A DNA stretch of 64,000 nucleotides from Calamus simplicifolius. Taxonomy: Eukaryota; Streptophyta; Magnoliopsida; Arecales; Arecaceae. Position numbers and translations under genes: made by a program. This document shows, one piece after another, positions 12,017-23,080 of this stretch. Location: assembly GCA_900491605.1 (NCBI GenBank), contig UESW01004012.1, positions 1,019,240-1,083,239 of the forward strand. The letters run 5' to 3'. The notes beneath the pieces are model-generated. The model was not told where the DNA came from. It saw nothing but the letters and a program-made list of their open reading frames with translations, and did no database searches. Every line of letters starts with the position of its first letter. Position 1 is the first letter of the stretch.

Positions 12017-14361
12017 TCAAGGCTCGCTGGGACCAGGTTTCCCCTCGTCCTTCTCCCCAGCCGGCTCTTCATCGGGACCCCCGGGCCGGATGTCTTCAGG
12101 ATCGGCAATGTCGACTTCAAGGGCCACGGCTACTCGGACTTTCCCCATCTCGAAGCCTTGAAGATAGGCATCAAGGATGGCTTCGAGGACCTCTTGCCTG
12201 AATTCCGGCGAAGCCTTGAACTTGGAGACGGCCTGCCCGGCCTCGGCCTCGGCCCGCTGCGCCTTGTTTTTAGCCCCCCAAGCCTTGGCCTCGGCTTCTG
12301 CGGCACGGGCATTGGCCTCGGCTTCTGCGGCACGGGCATTGGCCTCGTCAGCGCAGGCCACTGCACCGGCCTTCTCCAAAATAGCTTCCGCTGCCGCTTT
12401 CTCCACGGTAGTGGCCTTCTCCCAGGCGGCCCGGGCCTCCTCCACGGCGCTTTGGAGCCGCCTAGTGGGCTCCTCGATCTACGCCGCGACGGCCTTCGAC
12501 CTTTCCAAGGCCAACTCCATTTTGGCCTCGATGCGGCAGCCCAGCTCTCCATCTCCTAAAGGCGGCCGACGTAGCCCTCCTCGCGAGCCGCGGTCTCCTG
12601 GTGAAGTTGAGCAAGGCTGTCAGCCTGCACCATGCTCTCCTTTCGGTATTTGTCAGCCCGCGCCAGAGCCCTCACCAGTGTGCCGGAAGACTGGGCCAGC
12701 GCTTCGCGAAGCCCAAGGGCGCCGTTGGCCATCTGCAACGGGAGAAACACGTTAGCTACAAAGAGAAAGGCATTGGGAAAAGAAAGAAGATCCGAAAGGT
12801 TACCTGGACGATGGAGACCAAAATCATGTCCATGAGTGCGGAGTGGGTCATTCTCTGCATCTCCTCTTCAAAATCGGCGGCCTGGACTCCCGATAGGAGA
12901 CGGGAGGCTCGGGCGGCATCCGCCATTCTGGTGATGGTGGGGACCAAACGCGTCTGTCCCTCCTGCGGACCCTCCGCCTGGGGACGGTCTAGGCGCCAAG
13001 ACGATTGGTGGGATGAACTCCTTGGCCCATCCCCCTGCTCCTCGATCACCTCCGCCCCATCTCAGGCATCCCTGGCAATCCGCTCCCCCTCGTCGGCGAA
13101 TGGGGGAGCGCTCTCCCTCCCCGGCTCTGCAGCAGCCGGGGGGCCAACAGCAACAGTAACTTGCCCCGCCTCGGGCACGTCGGCGGCGACAGGGGCTTCT
13201 TCATCCAAGACCACCACCGGTGTTTCGGCGGTGGCCGGGATCTCCCCCTCTTCAACTTCAGCCCCGGCTGGCCTTTGGGCCACTCTCACCACCGGCTTCC
13301 TCTCGGCCGGTTTCTCCACAGGCGTCGGGGCTGTGGGGGCTGTGGCCGGCCTGGCCGGCTCTTTTCTCCAGAGCCTCTTCGGCGGCCTGGATGACTCTCC
13401 GGTCGCCGGCCTCTTCTGCCTTGCGAGAGCCTCGAACTCATTGGCGGAAAGCTTCATGGCTACACAGGGAAAGATAATCGGCATTAGCGGTGACATGCAG
13501 TAAATAGAAAAATGAGACAAAGCGATTCAGGCTCACCGGTCGCCGGGGCCAACTCGGCCTCTATCTGGTTCTCCTCGGACAGGAGTTCCTTATAGCCGGG
13601 GATCTGACAATTGGATAACAGGGTAAACAGATCCTTATATCTCTCTCTTACGGAGGAGTCATCGTTGGAGCTAGTATCAGGCTCCCTCCGAACAGATCTC
13701 ACCCCTTCAACATGAGCAAAAAGGAACCTAGGCTTCCACCCTCTAATTTTGGATGAAAGGCCTAGGGGGAAGGCTCTACTGGTCTAGCGGTAAAGGCCCA
13801 CCAGGCCCCCTCGCCTTGGCGGCGGAGTTTATAAAAGGCTCAGAACAGGGACAACTCTGGACGGGCACCTTTAAAGTAGCAAAGGATAACGAAGGCACAA
13901 ATGATCCGAATTGAATTCGGAGTCAACTGTGCTGGCACTAATCTATACCTCTCTAAAAGATTAAGAAAGAAAGGGTGAAAGGGAAGGCGCAGCCCGCACC
14001 GGAAGAACTCCTTATATAGAGCGACCCTACCCGAATGGTCAGAAATCACCCTATCTTCGGGCCTCGGCGCGGATAGGCCAATGAAATCAGGGATCAAGAA
14101 CTTAGCCCTAACGACCTCTACATCCTTAGGGGTCATGGTTGAAGCTACCCCCGACGGATCCACAGGATCAGAGCTCACCGTCGGAGGAAGGGACAGACGG
14201 CAAGAGGACAGGGGGACCGCCCTAATGGGAGAACCAGAAGTAGGCAGAGGTTCTAGTGCCCTTGATGGGTCGCAGATAACGACGCCGCCCGACGGTCGAG
14301 GCATTTGGCCACTAGTCACAGGGGCCTGGTTTTCGCTATCCGACTGGGAAGACTCCTCCAT
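12017..14361 (-). pseudogene. Antisense ORF region of the Tat element (gypsy-type 'transposase' domain protein)
   Basis: The coding frame runs opposite to gag-pol. The most recognisable block, 14361-13840, begins MEESSQSDSENQAP and includes LSAPRPEDRVISDHSGRVAL, YKEFFRCGLRLPFHPFFLNL and LLERYRLVPAQLTPNS. This is characteristic of the plant 'putative gypsy-type transposase' domain (Transposase_28 type). Further minus-strand segments follow at 13702-13484, 13520-13062, 13049-12756, 12750-12556 and 12445-12017. The last is a long Ala/Glu-rich coiled coil, such as EANARAAEAEANARAAEAEA. Pieces are separated by stops or possible introns. Antisense ORFs between pol and the 3' LTR are known in Tat elements; their function is unknown. 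A diverged relative lies at 18803-19547. Confidence 0.75.
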
Positions 14362-14919
14362 GGGTCTCTTACCCTCTCGCTATGGTCCATAGGAAAAGAA
14401 GGGGATAAGACTAACCTGAGAGTTGAAAGGGCTCAGGTCGCAGAGGAAGAACTCAAAAAAGAAGGAAGTAGAGAAAGCAACAATAGCGTAAAGGATTCCA
14501 CAGGCCCTTGGAAGGCTTTTATAGCCCCTGCCTTCGGCTATCGCTGCCCGAGATCCCGCCACCTGGCGTGCGTCCATTGCGTTGCAGGCTGCCAGCCGAA
14601 AATCTCGCCTGAGCCTGAGACGTGCTGCCTCGTTTCTCCAAGAGACGTGATCCTCGGCCAATCGTAGAGCATAGAAAAGGGGGGCAGCAACGATATCCTT
14701 ACCTTTTCTCCACTATTCGATGAGCTTTTCCTCCGGAGCGTCTGGCGCCGACGTCAGCCCCACCTAACGCATAATTACAGAAGATCTTCGAAGAGACACC
14801 GCCTCAAAACCAAGCGCCAGCTCATCAGCCCATTTAAAGCGCACCAAAAGAAGCGATCATCCCCTTTGAATTTTTGCACCCCTTTCGCCCAAAGGGCAGC
14901 AGGTGCATGATCCTTAGCG

Positions 14920-14938
14920 CTCAGGGGTGGGGGGCATC
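14920..14938 (+). promoter_or_regulatory. Polypurine tract of the Tat element
   Basis: CAGGGGTGGGGGGCATC lies immediately before the 3' LTR start at 14939. It is the expected plus-strand primer for reverse transcription. Confidence 0.75.
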
Positions 14939-16401
14939 TGATGTGGCTGGTGTAGCCACGTGCAGCCGCAGAAGCAATCTTGACAAAATCAAAGCATTTT
15001 TGCGCCCCGGTCATCCCTGGCCGGCCCCACTCGGCCCCAGCATCTCCAAGCCCGCCGAGTCGGCCCAGGCAATCCTTGGTCGGCCCCTCTTGGCCCCGGC
15101 GTCTCCAAGCCTGCCGAGTCGGCCCAGGCCATCCCTGGCCAGCCCCACTCGGCCCCGACGTCTTCAAGCCCGTCGGGTTGGCCCAGGCCATCCCTGGCCG
15201 GCCCCTCTCGGCCCCGGCGTCGCCAAGCCTGCCGAGTCAGCCCAGGCCATCCTTGGCCGGCCCTTCTCGGCCCCGGCATCTCCAAGCCTGCCGAGTCGGC
15301 CCCGGCCATTCCTGGCTGGCCCCTCTCGGCCCCGATGTCTCCAAGCCCGCCGAGTCGGCCCCGGCCATCCTTGGCTGGCCCTTCTCGGCCTCAATATCTC
15401 CGAGCCCGCCGAGTCGGCCCCGGCAATTCCTGGCCGGTCCCTCTCGGCCCCGGCATCTCCGAGCCCGCCGAGTCGGTCCCGGCCATTCCTGGCCGGCCCC
15501 TCTCGGCCCCGGCATCTTCGAGCCCGCCGAGTCGGCCCCGACCAACCCTGGCCGGCCCCTCTCAGCCCCGGTGTCTCCAAGCCCGCCGAGTTGGCCTCGG
15601 CCATCCCTGGCTGGCCCCTCTCGGCCCCGGCGTCTCCAAGCCCACCGAGTTGGCCCCGGCCATCCTTGGCCGGCCCTTCTTGGCCCCGGCATCTCCGAGC
15701 CCACCGGGTCGGCCCCAGCCATCCCTGGCCAGCCCCGCCATGGCACTTCCTGGCCGGGGAGGTCGGCTTCGGCCGCCCCTGGTCAATTAGGCTCAGCCTC
15801 GGCTCCCTCGGAAAGGTTGAGATGTTCCAGTTCTCTCCAGATTGGCCCCAGCGTGGCCCCAACAGTTCAGGGAGCCACCTCTCTGATTTGCGCCGCCTGA
15901 CAACGCCAGATCCACCTACCCACTGGTTACGTTGTTGATGGAATTAGACCCAACAACTCAGTAGCCCCACTGATTGATGGGACAGAACCCATCAACCGCC
16001 ATTTTTTTCCTCTCCGATGGGACAGGACCCACCAACCAGTCCAGATCCATGCAACTTCCAAGAACCCGCAGACATTCCTTCCTCACGGAATCCCACGTAA
16101 TCATGTCAACCCCTATAAAAGGGTGAGTCCTCTCTCTAAACAGGTATGTGTGATAATCCCCAAAATCGCTGTCTTAGCACTCATAAAGGAATCCCTCCTC
16201 TCTGAGATCTCTTTTTCTATACCAAACAGGGCTCATTCGAGCCCTTCTTCAGCTGTGATCTCAATTGCTGACTTGGGCGTCGGAGGGTCCCACCGGAGAA
16301 TCCTCTCCGGTCTTGGGACTTTTTTGCAGGCAATCTGGTGAAGAAAAGGTTCAAGAAGCACTCCATTCCCGATGTCTAGGATTGATGATTGGGCATCATC
16401 A
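14939..16401 (+). repeat. 3' LTR of the Tat element
   Basis: A 1463-bp LTR with the same TGATG...CATCA ends as the 5' LTR. It contains a 59-bp GC-rich array (about 15010-15780), the TATAAAA box near 16115, and the target duplication CACCT at 16402-16406. About 17 substitutions separate it from the 5' LTR over the last 290 or so bases. Confidence 0.95.
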
Positions 16402-17960
16402 CACCTCCTTAAAGAGTCTCAGCTATATATTCAATATTCATCATTTAGATTAAGATCATTTATAGGCTCTGGACCCTAGCTGTCGCTGTAGTGAACCTTG
16501 GCTAGCCAATCTGTCACTCAATTCACTTTTCGGATTGCAAGCTATATATATAAAAAGCAGTTCCGACGACATATCTTGTTGTAAGTTTCTAATCATCTGA
16601 TAGGTGTTTAGGAATGTCACTTACCAAATGCATTCCATCATTTGCAGAAGGAAATGGGTTTAGGCAATTCAAGTTTTATTGACAAGAGCTAGGGAAGTTA
16701 TACCTAGAATAAACTTTTCAGCATTTTGCATAGAAATGATCCTTCGGCATCAGTCACACCTATGCTTTGAATCTCAAGAGGATTTTATTGTTTTATTACC
16801 AATAATAAAACCTCAGGAGGGCTGATCCCCATATTTTGTCCGGAAATTCACTAAAAATAATTCTGTTGACAATGAACTATTACTAATTAGTTCATTTCAG
16901 CGCATTAAGCCTGATAATTTCAAATTCTTCTACTGCACTTTCAGTTTGCTTCAGGCCCGCAGGACCTTCGTTGTGACAGTGTTTTACAAAGCAAGCCTAA
17001 CTTCTTAAATTTTCTTGGCTAAATGTTCCCCCTTTTTATATTTTCAGTTTCAGATCCATTTCCACTTGGACCATGGAGAGCTATAGCCCAGGGCTGAAGC
17101 TCTTACCGCCACTGCAATGACCTAGTCCTCTCTCTATTTAGTTTTTGTTTTGAACCAACCTAACTTTGATGAGATAATTAAGGGTTTTTGTCATTCAATA
17201 GTCATAAAATTCTCTAAATTATTCAAAATTATATAATGATTGGCTAATGATTCTCCAATTTTTTGTCTGTATACAAACTAATCAACATGATTTATTCATG
17301 GATTTCACTATTTTTTTTTTCTTGATTGCTCATGACTAATTGAAGACATTTTCATGAACTAGTTATAATGCACTTGAGACGCACATGGCTACTAAATATT
17401 TTAGATTTGGGATAATTAAACTAAAATTTAAAATCTAAAATGACATGAAAGTGATTAACTACTCGCTGGCCGGTTAATTTCTTGCTAAATTAGATCCTCT
17501 CACCTCTTGGTATGGAGGTAGCGTGAGTGGTTCTCTAACAATGTTAGAATTCCAATCTTTTATAGAGACCTAGCTTGTTTTAACACTTATAGAGAAAGAA
17601 ATTAAATAATAATTATTTTTAGGATATTTTAATTAGAGAAATATTATTAGGCCCGGTCAAAAACAACAGATTAACCACTGTTCGTATTGAAATAAATAAA
17701 TAAATACAAATGAAGGAACTAATTAAAAAATGTAATTATATGAAAATTAGCATGAAGTAGAGAACGGTCGAATGCCTTTGTTCCATGAAAATGGGTTTCT
17801 CCTAAGCCCTTGTCCATTAGGCTTGGGATAAAAGGGTCCTAGCTCCGTGAACGCGCAACCGCCAACAGAAGAGCAGCCAGGCCCTTCAAAAAAAAGTTCA
17901 TGAAGTTAGGAAAAAAAAAAAAACGCGATTAGAGATAGAGATAGAGATAGAGAGAGAGAC
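16402..17960. other. AT-rich non-coding DNA
   Basis: I find no exon, RNA gene or named repeat. If the carboxypeptidase-like gene at 17961-18174 were complete, its intron and further exons would lie here on the minus strand. I see no PGCSS-type second exon and none of the family's later catalytic blocks. Confidence 0.55.
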
Positions 17961-18174
17961 CTCCGTTGAGCCACAAGGTGATGGGGAGAGAAGAAGCATT
18001 GGCTTCGGCCTCTACAAAGTAGTAGAAGAAGTTGGTGCCTTTGGTTTCATCATCTATTGTTATATACCCTGAGTACTGTTTGAATTCCACTGTTGGCTGG
18101 CCAGGGAGCTCGATAACTAGGCGCACCAAAGGTGCGCCTAAGAGAAGAAGAGACCGAGACAATGTGAAGACCAT
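17961..18174 (-). pseudogene. First exon of a serine carboxypeptidase-like gene (rest missing)
   Basis: Starting at ATG 18174, the 71 codons give a short hydrophobic leader (MVFTLSRSLLLLGAP), then LVIELPGQPTVEFKQYSGYI, FFYYFVEAEA and LPITLWLNG. These are the conserved N-terminal blocks of plant serine carboxypeptidase-like (S10) secreted peptidases or acyltransferases. The frame ends in phase 1 at GGAG/GTCTCT, a usable splice donor at 17960-17959. That is exactly where family members often split the LNGG-P motif. The catalytic Ser, Asp and His would be in later exons, and none is seen downstream. The exon reads cleanly, so the gene was probably truncated rather than point-mutated. A distant downstream part moved by rearrangement cannot be excluded. 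Confidence 0.7.
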
Positions 18175-18599
18175 AAGAGAGTGAACAAAACAGCTAAGTT
18201 TCTGAGAGGCAATGACTTGGGAATCTGAGAATAGGAGAGGAGGTGAGAGCTATAAAAAATATAGAGAGAAAAGCAGGTGTCTTAACACCACCTTTGCATG
18301 GCATTTGCTTGCCAGCTTTCTCCTGAATCAGGGGGGAACTGCGGAAATGACGCCTTCTTCTTAATGATTTACAGAAAAGCCACTAGTTTTAGGATGTTGG
18401 GACGCGTGAAGAGTCCCCAACCCCCGGACAGGGCCTCTTAGGCCAGGCTCCTATCGTGCCACGGGCGCTTTCTTTTCTCTTCCGAAGGCTCGATATTATC
18501 GCATCTTGGAAGAACTTCATTGCTGTAAAATAGAGAATCCAAGGTTAATTAAAAAGATGTCCGAGGAATGCCAAATGTAAGCAGAATATATACACTAAA
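18175..18599 (-). promoter_or_regulatory. Probable promoter and 5' UTR of the carboxypeptidase-like fragment
   Basis: A minus-strand TATATTTTTTATA stretch at about 18250-18262 is 76-88 bp upstream of the ATG, a plausible TATA box. No other element is clear. The left edge of the next retroelement remnant lies near 18600. Confidence 0.35.
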
Positions 18600-18802
18600 A
18601 TGCATTTTCATACGCGTATTCAAATACCAAATACCAAAAAAAAAGAGAAAAAAAATGATAATAACAATAATGAAACTCTTTGAGGCTCACTGGGCGCTGT
18701 GGGCAGCAACAACGGCATGGATGCGATCCCCCGAAGGTTATCCTCTGATAACAGTTCCTTACTAGGGGGCACGATGGCAGACACCAAAATGTTAAATAGT
18801 TC

Positions 18803-19547
18803 CTAATCTCTCTCTTCAATGTTTGAGTTCTGATTAGAACTAGTATCAGGAACACCCCAGTTCACGTCCACCCCCTCTAGATGTGCATAAAAAAATCGTG
18901 ACTTCCACCCTTTGATTTTGGAAGGGAGATTAAGCCCGAGGACTCTCTTAGGCCTAGATGCAAAACTCCACCACCCATCCCTTATAGGATTCCGGATCCT
19001 ATACAAAGCCCTAAATAAGGAGAGCCGGGCGGAAGCCCATGGAAATGACAAAGCACCAAAAACTAAAAGATGATGTGAATGGAGTTAGGGGTATGTTGCG
19101 CAGGAATAAGATGGTACCTATTCAACAAATTTACAAAAAAAGATGCAGAGGCAGCCGTAGGCCGCACTTAAAAAATTCTTCGTACAGCGCAACCTTCCCC
19201 GGTTGCATAGAAGTAACCCTATCTTCGGGGAGGGGAACGGAAAGTCGAATGTTATTTGTGATCCCAAACCGAGCCCTAAGATTCCTAAGATCTTGAGAGG
19301 ACGTGATTGAGACGATCTCCATCGGACCGGCCGATTTAGGGGTAGCTACCGAAAATCCTACCTCATGACTAGTGGATGAAAAAGAAACCCTAGGGGATTG
19401 GGATAGTGCCCTAGACACTGGTCATGGGGCTGGTTGATCCCCGCGAATGATCATGCCTTCGAGAGCTTGGCGACGCGTCTGGATAATCTCTTCACGAGAG
19501 GGCTCGATCAGTGGGCTTTTGCCTTTCCTATCTTGGTGGGGATCCAT
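18803..19547 (-). pseudogene. Antisense ORF remnant of the second Tat element
   Basis: The first likely codon is the ATG at 19547 (MDPHQDRKGKSPLIEPSREE). After a frame change, 19418-19131 holds RLSVPLPEDRVTSMQPGKVA and LYEEFFKCGLRLPLHLFL. These match the block PRPEDRVISDHSGRVAL and YKEFFRCGLRLPFHPFF of the first element's antisense ORF. 19051-18803 follows with RIRNPIRDGWWSFASRPKRV and DTSSNQNSNIEERD; the end resembles DTSSNDDSSVRERY near 13680. Frames are interrupted, so this is not functional. Retention of the domain in two families supports a real, though unknown, role. Confidence 0.65.
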
Positions 19548-19858
19548 GAAGAAGGAAAAGGAGATAGGAAAGTCGACTAATCTGAAATTGAAAAAGTGAA
19601 GACACAGAAGAGGCAACAAGAATAAAAGGCAAGGGGCAGAGAGGACGAGCCCTTTTTAATATATTTTGAATATAACACCTCAAGCGCCACAAAACCACGC
19701 GGCGATCCCTGAGTGAGACCGGGCAGATGAAAAGATGTTATCCCCTTAGGGATATGCGCCCTCCTTTTCTTTTTTTCGAAACGTCATCTATCGTATATAC
19801 AAATTTAAATTCAATTTTCCGCCCCTCCCCCTTTGGCACGTGCGGCGTGCCTGAGCAC

Positions 19859-19882
19859 AAGGGGCAGGGGCGAGGGGGCATA
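19859..19882 (+). promoter_or_regulatory. Polypurine tract of the second Tat element
   Basis: AAGGGGCAGGGGCGAGGGGG directly precedes the LTR start TGATG at 19883, as expected for plus-strand priming. Confidence 0.65.
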
Positions 19883-21563
19883 TGATGTGGTCGGTAAATG
19901 AAGGTTAAGTCATGATACGGTTAGTCAACGGAGAATAGGTTGGAGTCCTGGGTGACCCCCAAGTCCTGGGCGGCCCCCAAACCCTGAGCGGCCCCCGATC
20001 CCTGGGCGGCCTCCTGGTCCTGGGCGGCCCCAAGCTCTGGGCGACCTCCTGGTCCTAGGCGGCCCCCAAGTCCTGGGCGACCTCCTGGTCCTGGGCGGCC
20101 CCCAAGATCTGGGCGGCCTCCTGGTCCTGGGTGGCCCCCAAGTCCTGGGCGACCTCCTGGTCCTGGGCGGCCCCCAAGATCTGGGCGGCCTCCTGGCCCT
20201 GGGCGGCCCCCAAGCTCTAGGTGGCCTCCTGGTCCTGGACGGCTCCCAAGTCCTGGGCGGCCCCCGAGCCCTAGGCGGCCTCCTGGTCCTAGGCGGCCCT
20301 CGAGCCGTGGGTGGCCTCCTGGTCCTGAACGGCCCCCAAGTCCTGGGCGGCCCCCAAACCCTGGGCGGCCTCCTGGTCCTTGGCGGTCCCCAAACACTGA
20401 GCGGCCTCCTGGTCCTGGGCGGCTCCCAAGTCCTGGGCGGCCCCCAAACCCTGGGCGGCCTCCGAGCCCTAGGTGGCCTCCTAGTCCTGGGCGGCCCCCA
20501 AGCTCTGGGCAGCCTCTTGGTCCTAGGTGGCCCCTAAGTCCTGGGCGGCCTCCTGGTCCTGGGCGGGCCCCAAGCTCTGGGCGGCCTCCTGGCCTTGGGC
20601 GGCCTCTTGGTCCTGGGCGGCCCCCAAGCTTTGGGCGGCCCCCGAGCCCTGGGCGGCCTCCTAGTCCTGGGCGGTCCCCAAGCTCTGGGCGGCCTTCTGG
20701 TCCTGGACGGCCCCCAAGTCCTGGGCGGCCCCCAAGTCCTAGGCGGCCCCCGAGCCCTGGGCGGCCTCCTGGTCCTGGGCAGCCCCCAAGCTCTGGGCGG
20801 CCCCCAAGTCCTGGGTGGCCCCCAAGCCCTGGGTGGCCCCCAAGCCCTGGGCGGCCTCCTGATCCTGGGCGGCCCCCAAGCCCTGGGTGACCTCCTGGTC
20901 CTGGGCGGCTCCCAAGCTCTGGGCGGCCTCCTGGTCCTGGGCGGCCCCCAAACCCTGGGCAGCCTCCTGGTCCTGGGCGATCCCCAAGTCCTGGGAGGCC
21001 TCCTGCCTTGGGCTATACTCCCCGAGCTCTTAAAGATATTTTCGTATCAGAAGCACTTAACACGACAAACTGTCGTGTCCGGAACAAAGCTCAATAATCA
21101 TCAAACATCATGACGCTTTAAATGACTTGAATAAGACAAATGACAGAGCATCACCATTCATCGAAAAGCTCAAATAAAGAAATACTGAGCACCTATTTTA
21201 GAGCCAGATAACTTTCCACTAACTCTGACATTCCCTTGGGAAAACCAAAACCCATCATGAAGATTCTTAGCTTCCGAAGCAAGTTCCTTAGTGCCTCTAG
21301 TGTTAATTATCAGTAAATGACCACGTGGCACGCTCTCGCAATGCCTGATCTTTAGTCTTATGCATTAATCTTATCCGAAAAAGAAAGAAATACGACTCGA
21401 CGCTGACGGCATGATGACGAAGACAAGAAAGTGATATTTTTTAAAAATTCAAGGAGTATAAAAGGGGGGAGATTCATAGGGGAAGGGAGATTTTTTCCTT
21501 CCTTCGACCGGAGATCTCTAACAAAAAAAAAATTTCTATCTTTCTGGTGATCCAGCATTAACA
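19883..21563 (+). repeat. 3' LTR of the second Tat element
   Basis: It begins TGATGTGGTCGG after a polypurine tract and ends near GTGATCCAGCA (21557) or TTAACA (21563), where the dispersed repeat resumes. It contains the 18-bp minisatellite and a TATAAAAGG box near 21457, about 100 bp from its end. No partner LTR is present, so the exact right edge is uncertain. Confidence 0.7.
19935..21012. repeat. 18-bp minisatellite in the second Tat LTR, about 60 units
   Basis: Two main 18-bp variants, CCTCCTGGTCCTGGGCGG and CCCCCAAGTCCTGGGCGG, are mixed along about 1.08 kb. The unit is a multiple of three, so stop-free frames with hexapeptide repeats (GGLLVL and GGPQAL) occur. They are artefacts, not genes. 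Confidence 0.92.
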
Positions 21564-22621
21564 GCCACCTTTAAGTCAGTTAATAATGTTTTGTAGAGAA
21601 GACAAATTTGAAAGAAGAGTTTGCTGCTGCTGCTGTTGTGCAAACACCATGCATTATTCTTCTCCTCCAGGGCTTGCGTAGTACTGCAATTATAAGGTCC
21701 ATGTGCTGCATTGAAAATCATGCGGCCCTTGCCCAACGTCGACGTTCGACCCCCATTCAAAATCCCAGTTCCACCTCCAATCAAAATTCAAAATCCCAGT
21801 TCCATTCATTCCCACTATTTTCTTTTGCCCAAGGCCTACATTCTATTCTTCCGTTTGACTTGATTAGCCGTCCTTCACGGCGCGGACTTTTAAATCGCCA
21901 ATTACAATTTAATTTACAACATTTCTAGAAGCGAGCTGGATCCCTGAATGCAAGTATTCAGTTATATGACCTCATGTGTATGATGATGACCTTTCTTACC
22001 CACTCAGACGCACGCTAGTTCCCAAATTGATCGATTTTGAATGGATCAACTCCAACGTTGAGTTGACAGCACGACCGGCCTTCTCTTTTCTTCTTTTCAT
22101 TATTATTCCTGGTGCTAAAAATTGTTACACGTGTCCCACTGAATTCCATCTTCATCTTGCCCAACGCTCGCATACCCTGGCCTGCATCCCCTCCAACTTC
22201 TTGTTAGGCGGAAGGAAACAACTTCTTTGCCTTTTCAGCCACAAAAAGAGAGAGCTCCAGACCCGCGCGTTTCTTTCGAGCGTATGATCCTTCGACACCC
22301 AATCGGACACTGGTTTTCAAATTAATTTAATGGATTAATTTGATTAAAAAAAATTTATACGTACCAGGTTTTTTTAATTTATTTGCAAAAGAGAAACTTG
22401 GTGTCTCATACAACAGCACGGCATCTCTTTTGTCAACAAAGTTTAGTGTTAAAAGTTATTTCAGTTCAAAACTTTTTTTTCTAACGTCAGAACAAGCTCA
22501 GATTCAAACTTACTGTAGGAAAAAAAAAAAAAAAGGCCCAACTCTGGCCTAAGCTTAGGCTCAATCTAAAACCCATTTGGATCGATCCATAAAGACTTAC
22601 TTGGGTCAAAACCTAGGATGA
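21564..22621. repeat. Dispersed repeat copy 2
   Basis: 21565-21710 is nearly identical to 1602-1760, except that it has (GCT)4 where copy 1 has (GCT)8. 22318-22620 matches 1761-2060. The intervening 21711-22317 is absent from copy 1 but has a recognisable relative in copy 3 (52630-53130), including CCGTCCTTCACGG and ATGCAAGTATTCA. No protein is supported. This is probably an old non-autonomous or degraded element. Confidence 0.75.
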
Positions 22622-23080
22622 AAAAAATTTTAAATTAATTTTTAAAAATTAATTTTTTAATTTTATTTTTTAATATTAAATTAAATTAATTAAATTAATA
22701 AAAAATTAATTAAATTTTTTAAATTAATTAAATTTTTAAATTTTAAATTTTAATTAATTTTTATTTAAAAATAAAATTTAAAAAATAATATATCATTATT
22801 CTACTAATCTTAGTTAATTTTATATAACAAAATATTAAAAAATAAATTATTTTTAAAATATAATAAATAAATTATAATAATTGAAAGTTTAAGAATAAAA
22901 AAATTTAAATAAATGTTTAAAGATTAAAAACATATTTTAATCTTAAAAAATAAATATAGTATCTTTTACTTATATATAATACTTTGATTTAGGAGTATTT
23001 TGGGGTATTTTAAATTTTTTTAATAGATTTGATTTAGTATTTGAATTTAATTTAGGGGTATTTTAGAAATTTGATGTTAT
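22622..23080. repeat. Extremely AT-rich low-complexity block
   Basis: Nearly pure A/T of the form AAATTAATTTAAAAATT. It replaces the continuation seen in repeat copies 1 and 3, so it marks the end of similarity or an expansion. No gene is present. Confidence 0.8.

Larger units (their letters stand above)
2772..16401 (+). mobile_element. Complete Tat-clade Ty3/gypsy LTR retrotransposon (decayed)
   Basis: The element is 13,630 bp, flanked by LTRs beginning TGATG and ending CATCA, with a perfect 5-bp target duplication CACCT at 2767-2771 and 16402-16406. The internal order is primer-site-like sequence, gag, protease, RT, RNase H, archaeal-type RNase H, integrase, a tandem-repeat 3' UTR, an antisense ORF region, a polypurine tract and the 3' LTR. 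The second RNase H and antisense ORF are hallmarks of the Tat clade (Retand/RIRE2-like) of plant Ty3/gypsy elements. Coding regions contain several stops and frameshifts, so the copy cannot supply its own proteins. About 17 differences between the LTRs over their last 290 or so bases suggest an older insertion than the copia element. Confidence 0.95.
18600..21563 (+). mobile_element. 3' portion of a second Tat-type gypsy element
   Basis: This remnant has a degenerate antisense ORF (18803-19547, minus), a polypurine tract (about 19859-19882), and a 3' LTR beginning TGATGTGGTCGGT, close to the first element's TGATGTGGCTGGT. Gag, pol and the 5' LTR are absent, so it is a truncated copy of a related family. 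The left boundary is approximate. No target duplication could be recognised. Confidence 0.75.

Noticed and set aside
12601..13503. 300-codon plus-strand frame, Ser/Ala-rich
   Set aside because: It is the shadow of the minus-strand antisense ORF of the Tat element, which has the recognisable domain.
13770..13805. tRNA-like motif (GGTCTAGCGGTAAAGG)
   Set aside because: A T-arm-like sequence and a pairing acceptor stem are not found at the right spacing, and it lies within the Tat antisense ORF region.
14874..15938. Long plus-strand frames (over 300 codons), Pro/Ser-rich, inside the 3' LTR
   Set aside because: They lie in the 59-bp GC-rich array, with equally long frames on the opposite strand. 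They are composition artefacts.
20595..21113. 172-codon frame of GGLLVL/GGPQAL hexapeptides
   Set aside because: It is a direct result of an 18-bp repeat unit within an LTR; there is no start context or family.
21976..22287. 103-codon plus-strand frame in the block missing from repeat copy 1
   Set aside because: There is no family resemblance and it lies within dispersed repeat DNA, so a host gene is not supported.
22340..22552. 70-codon plus-strand frame in dispersed repeat copy 2
   Set aside because: It runs through A-rich and low-complexity repeat DNA, and I recognise no protein family in it.
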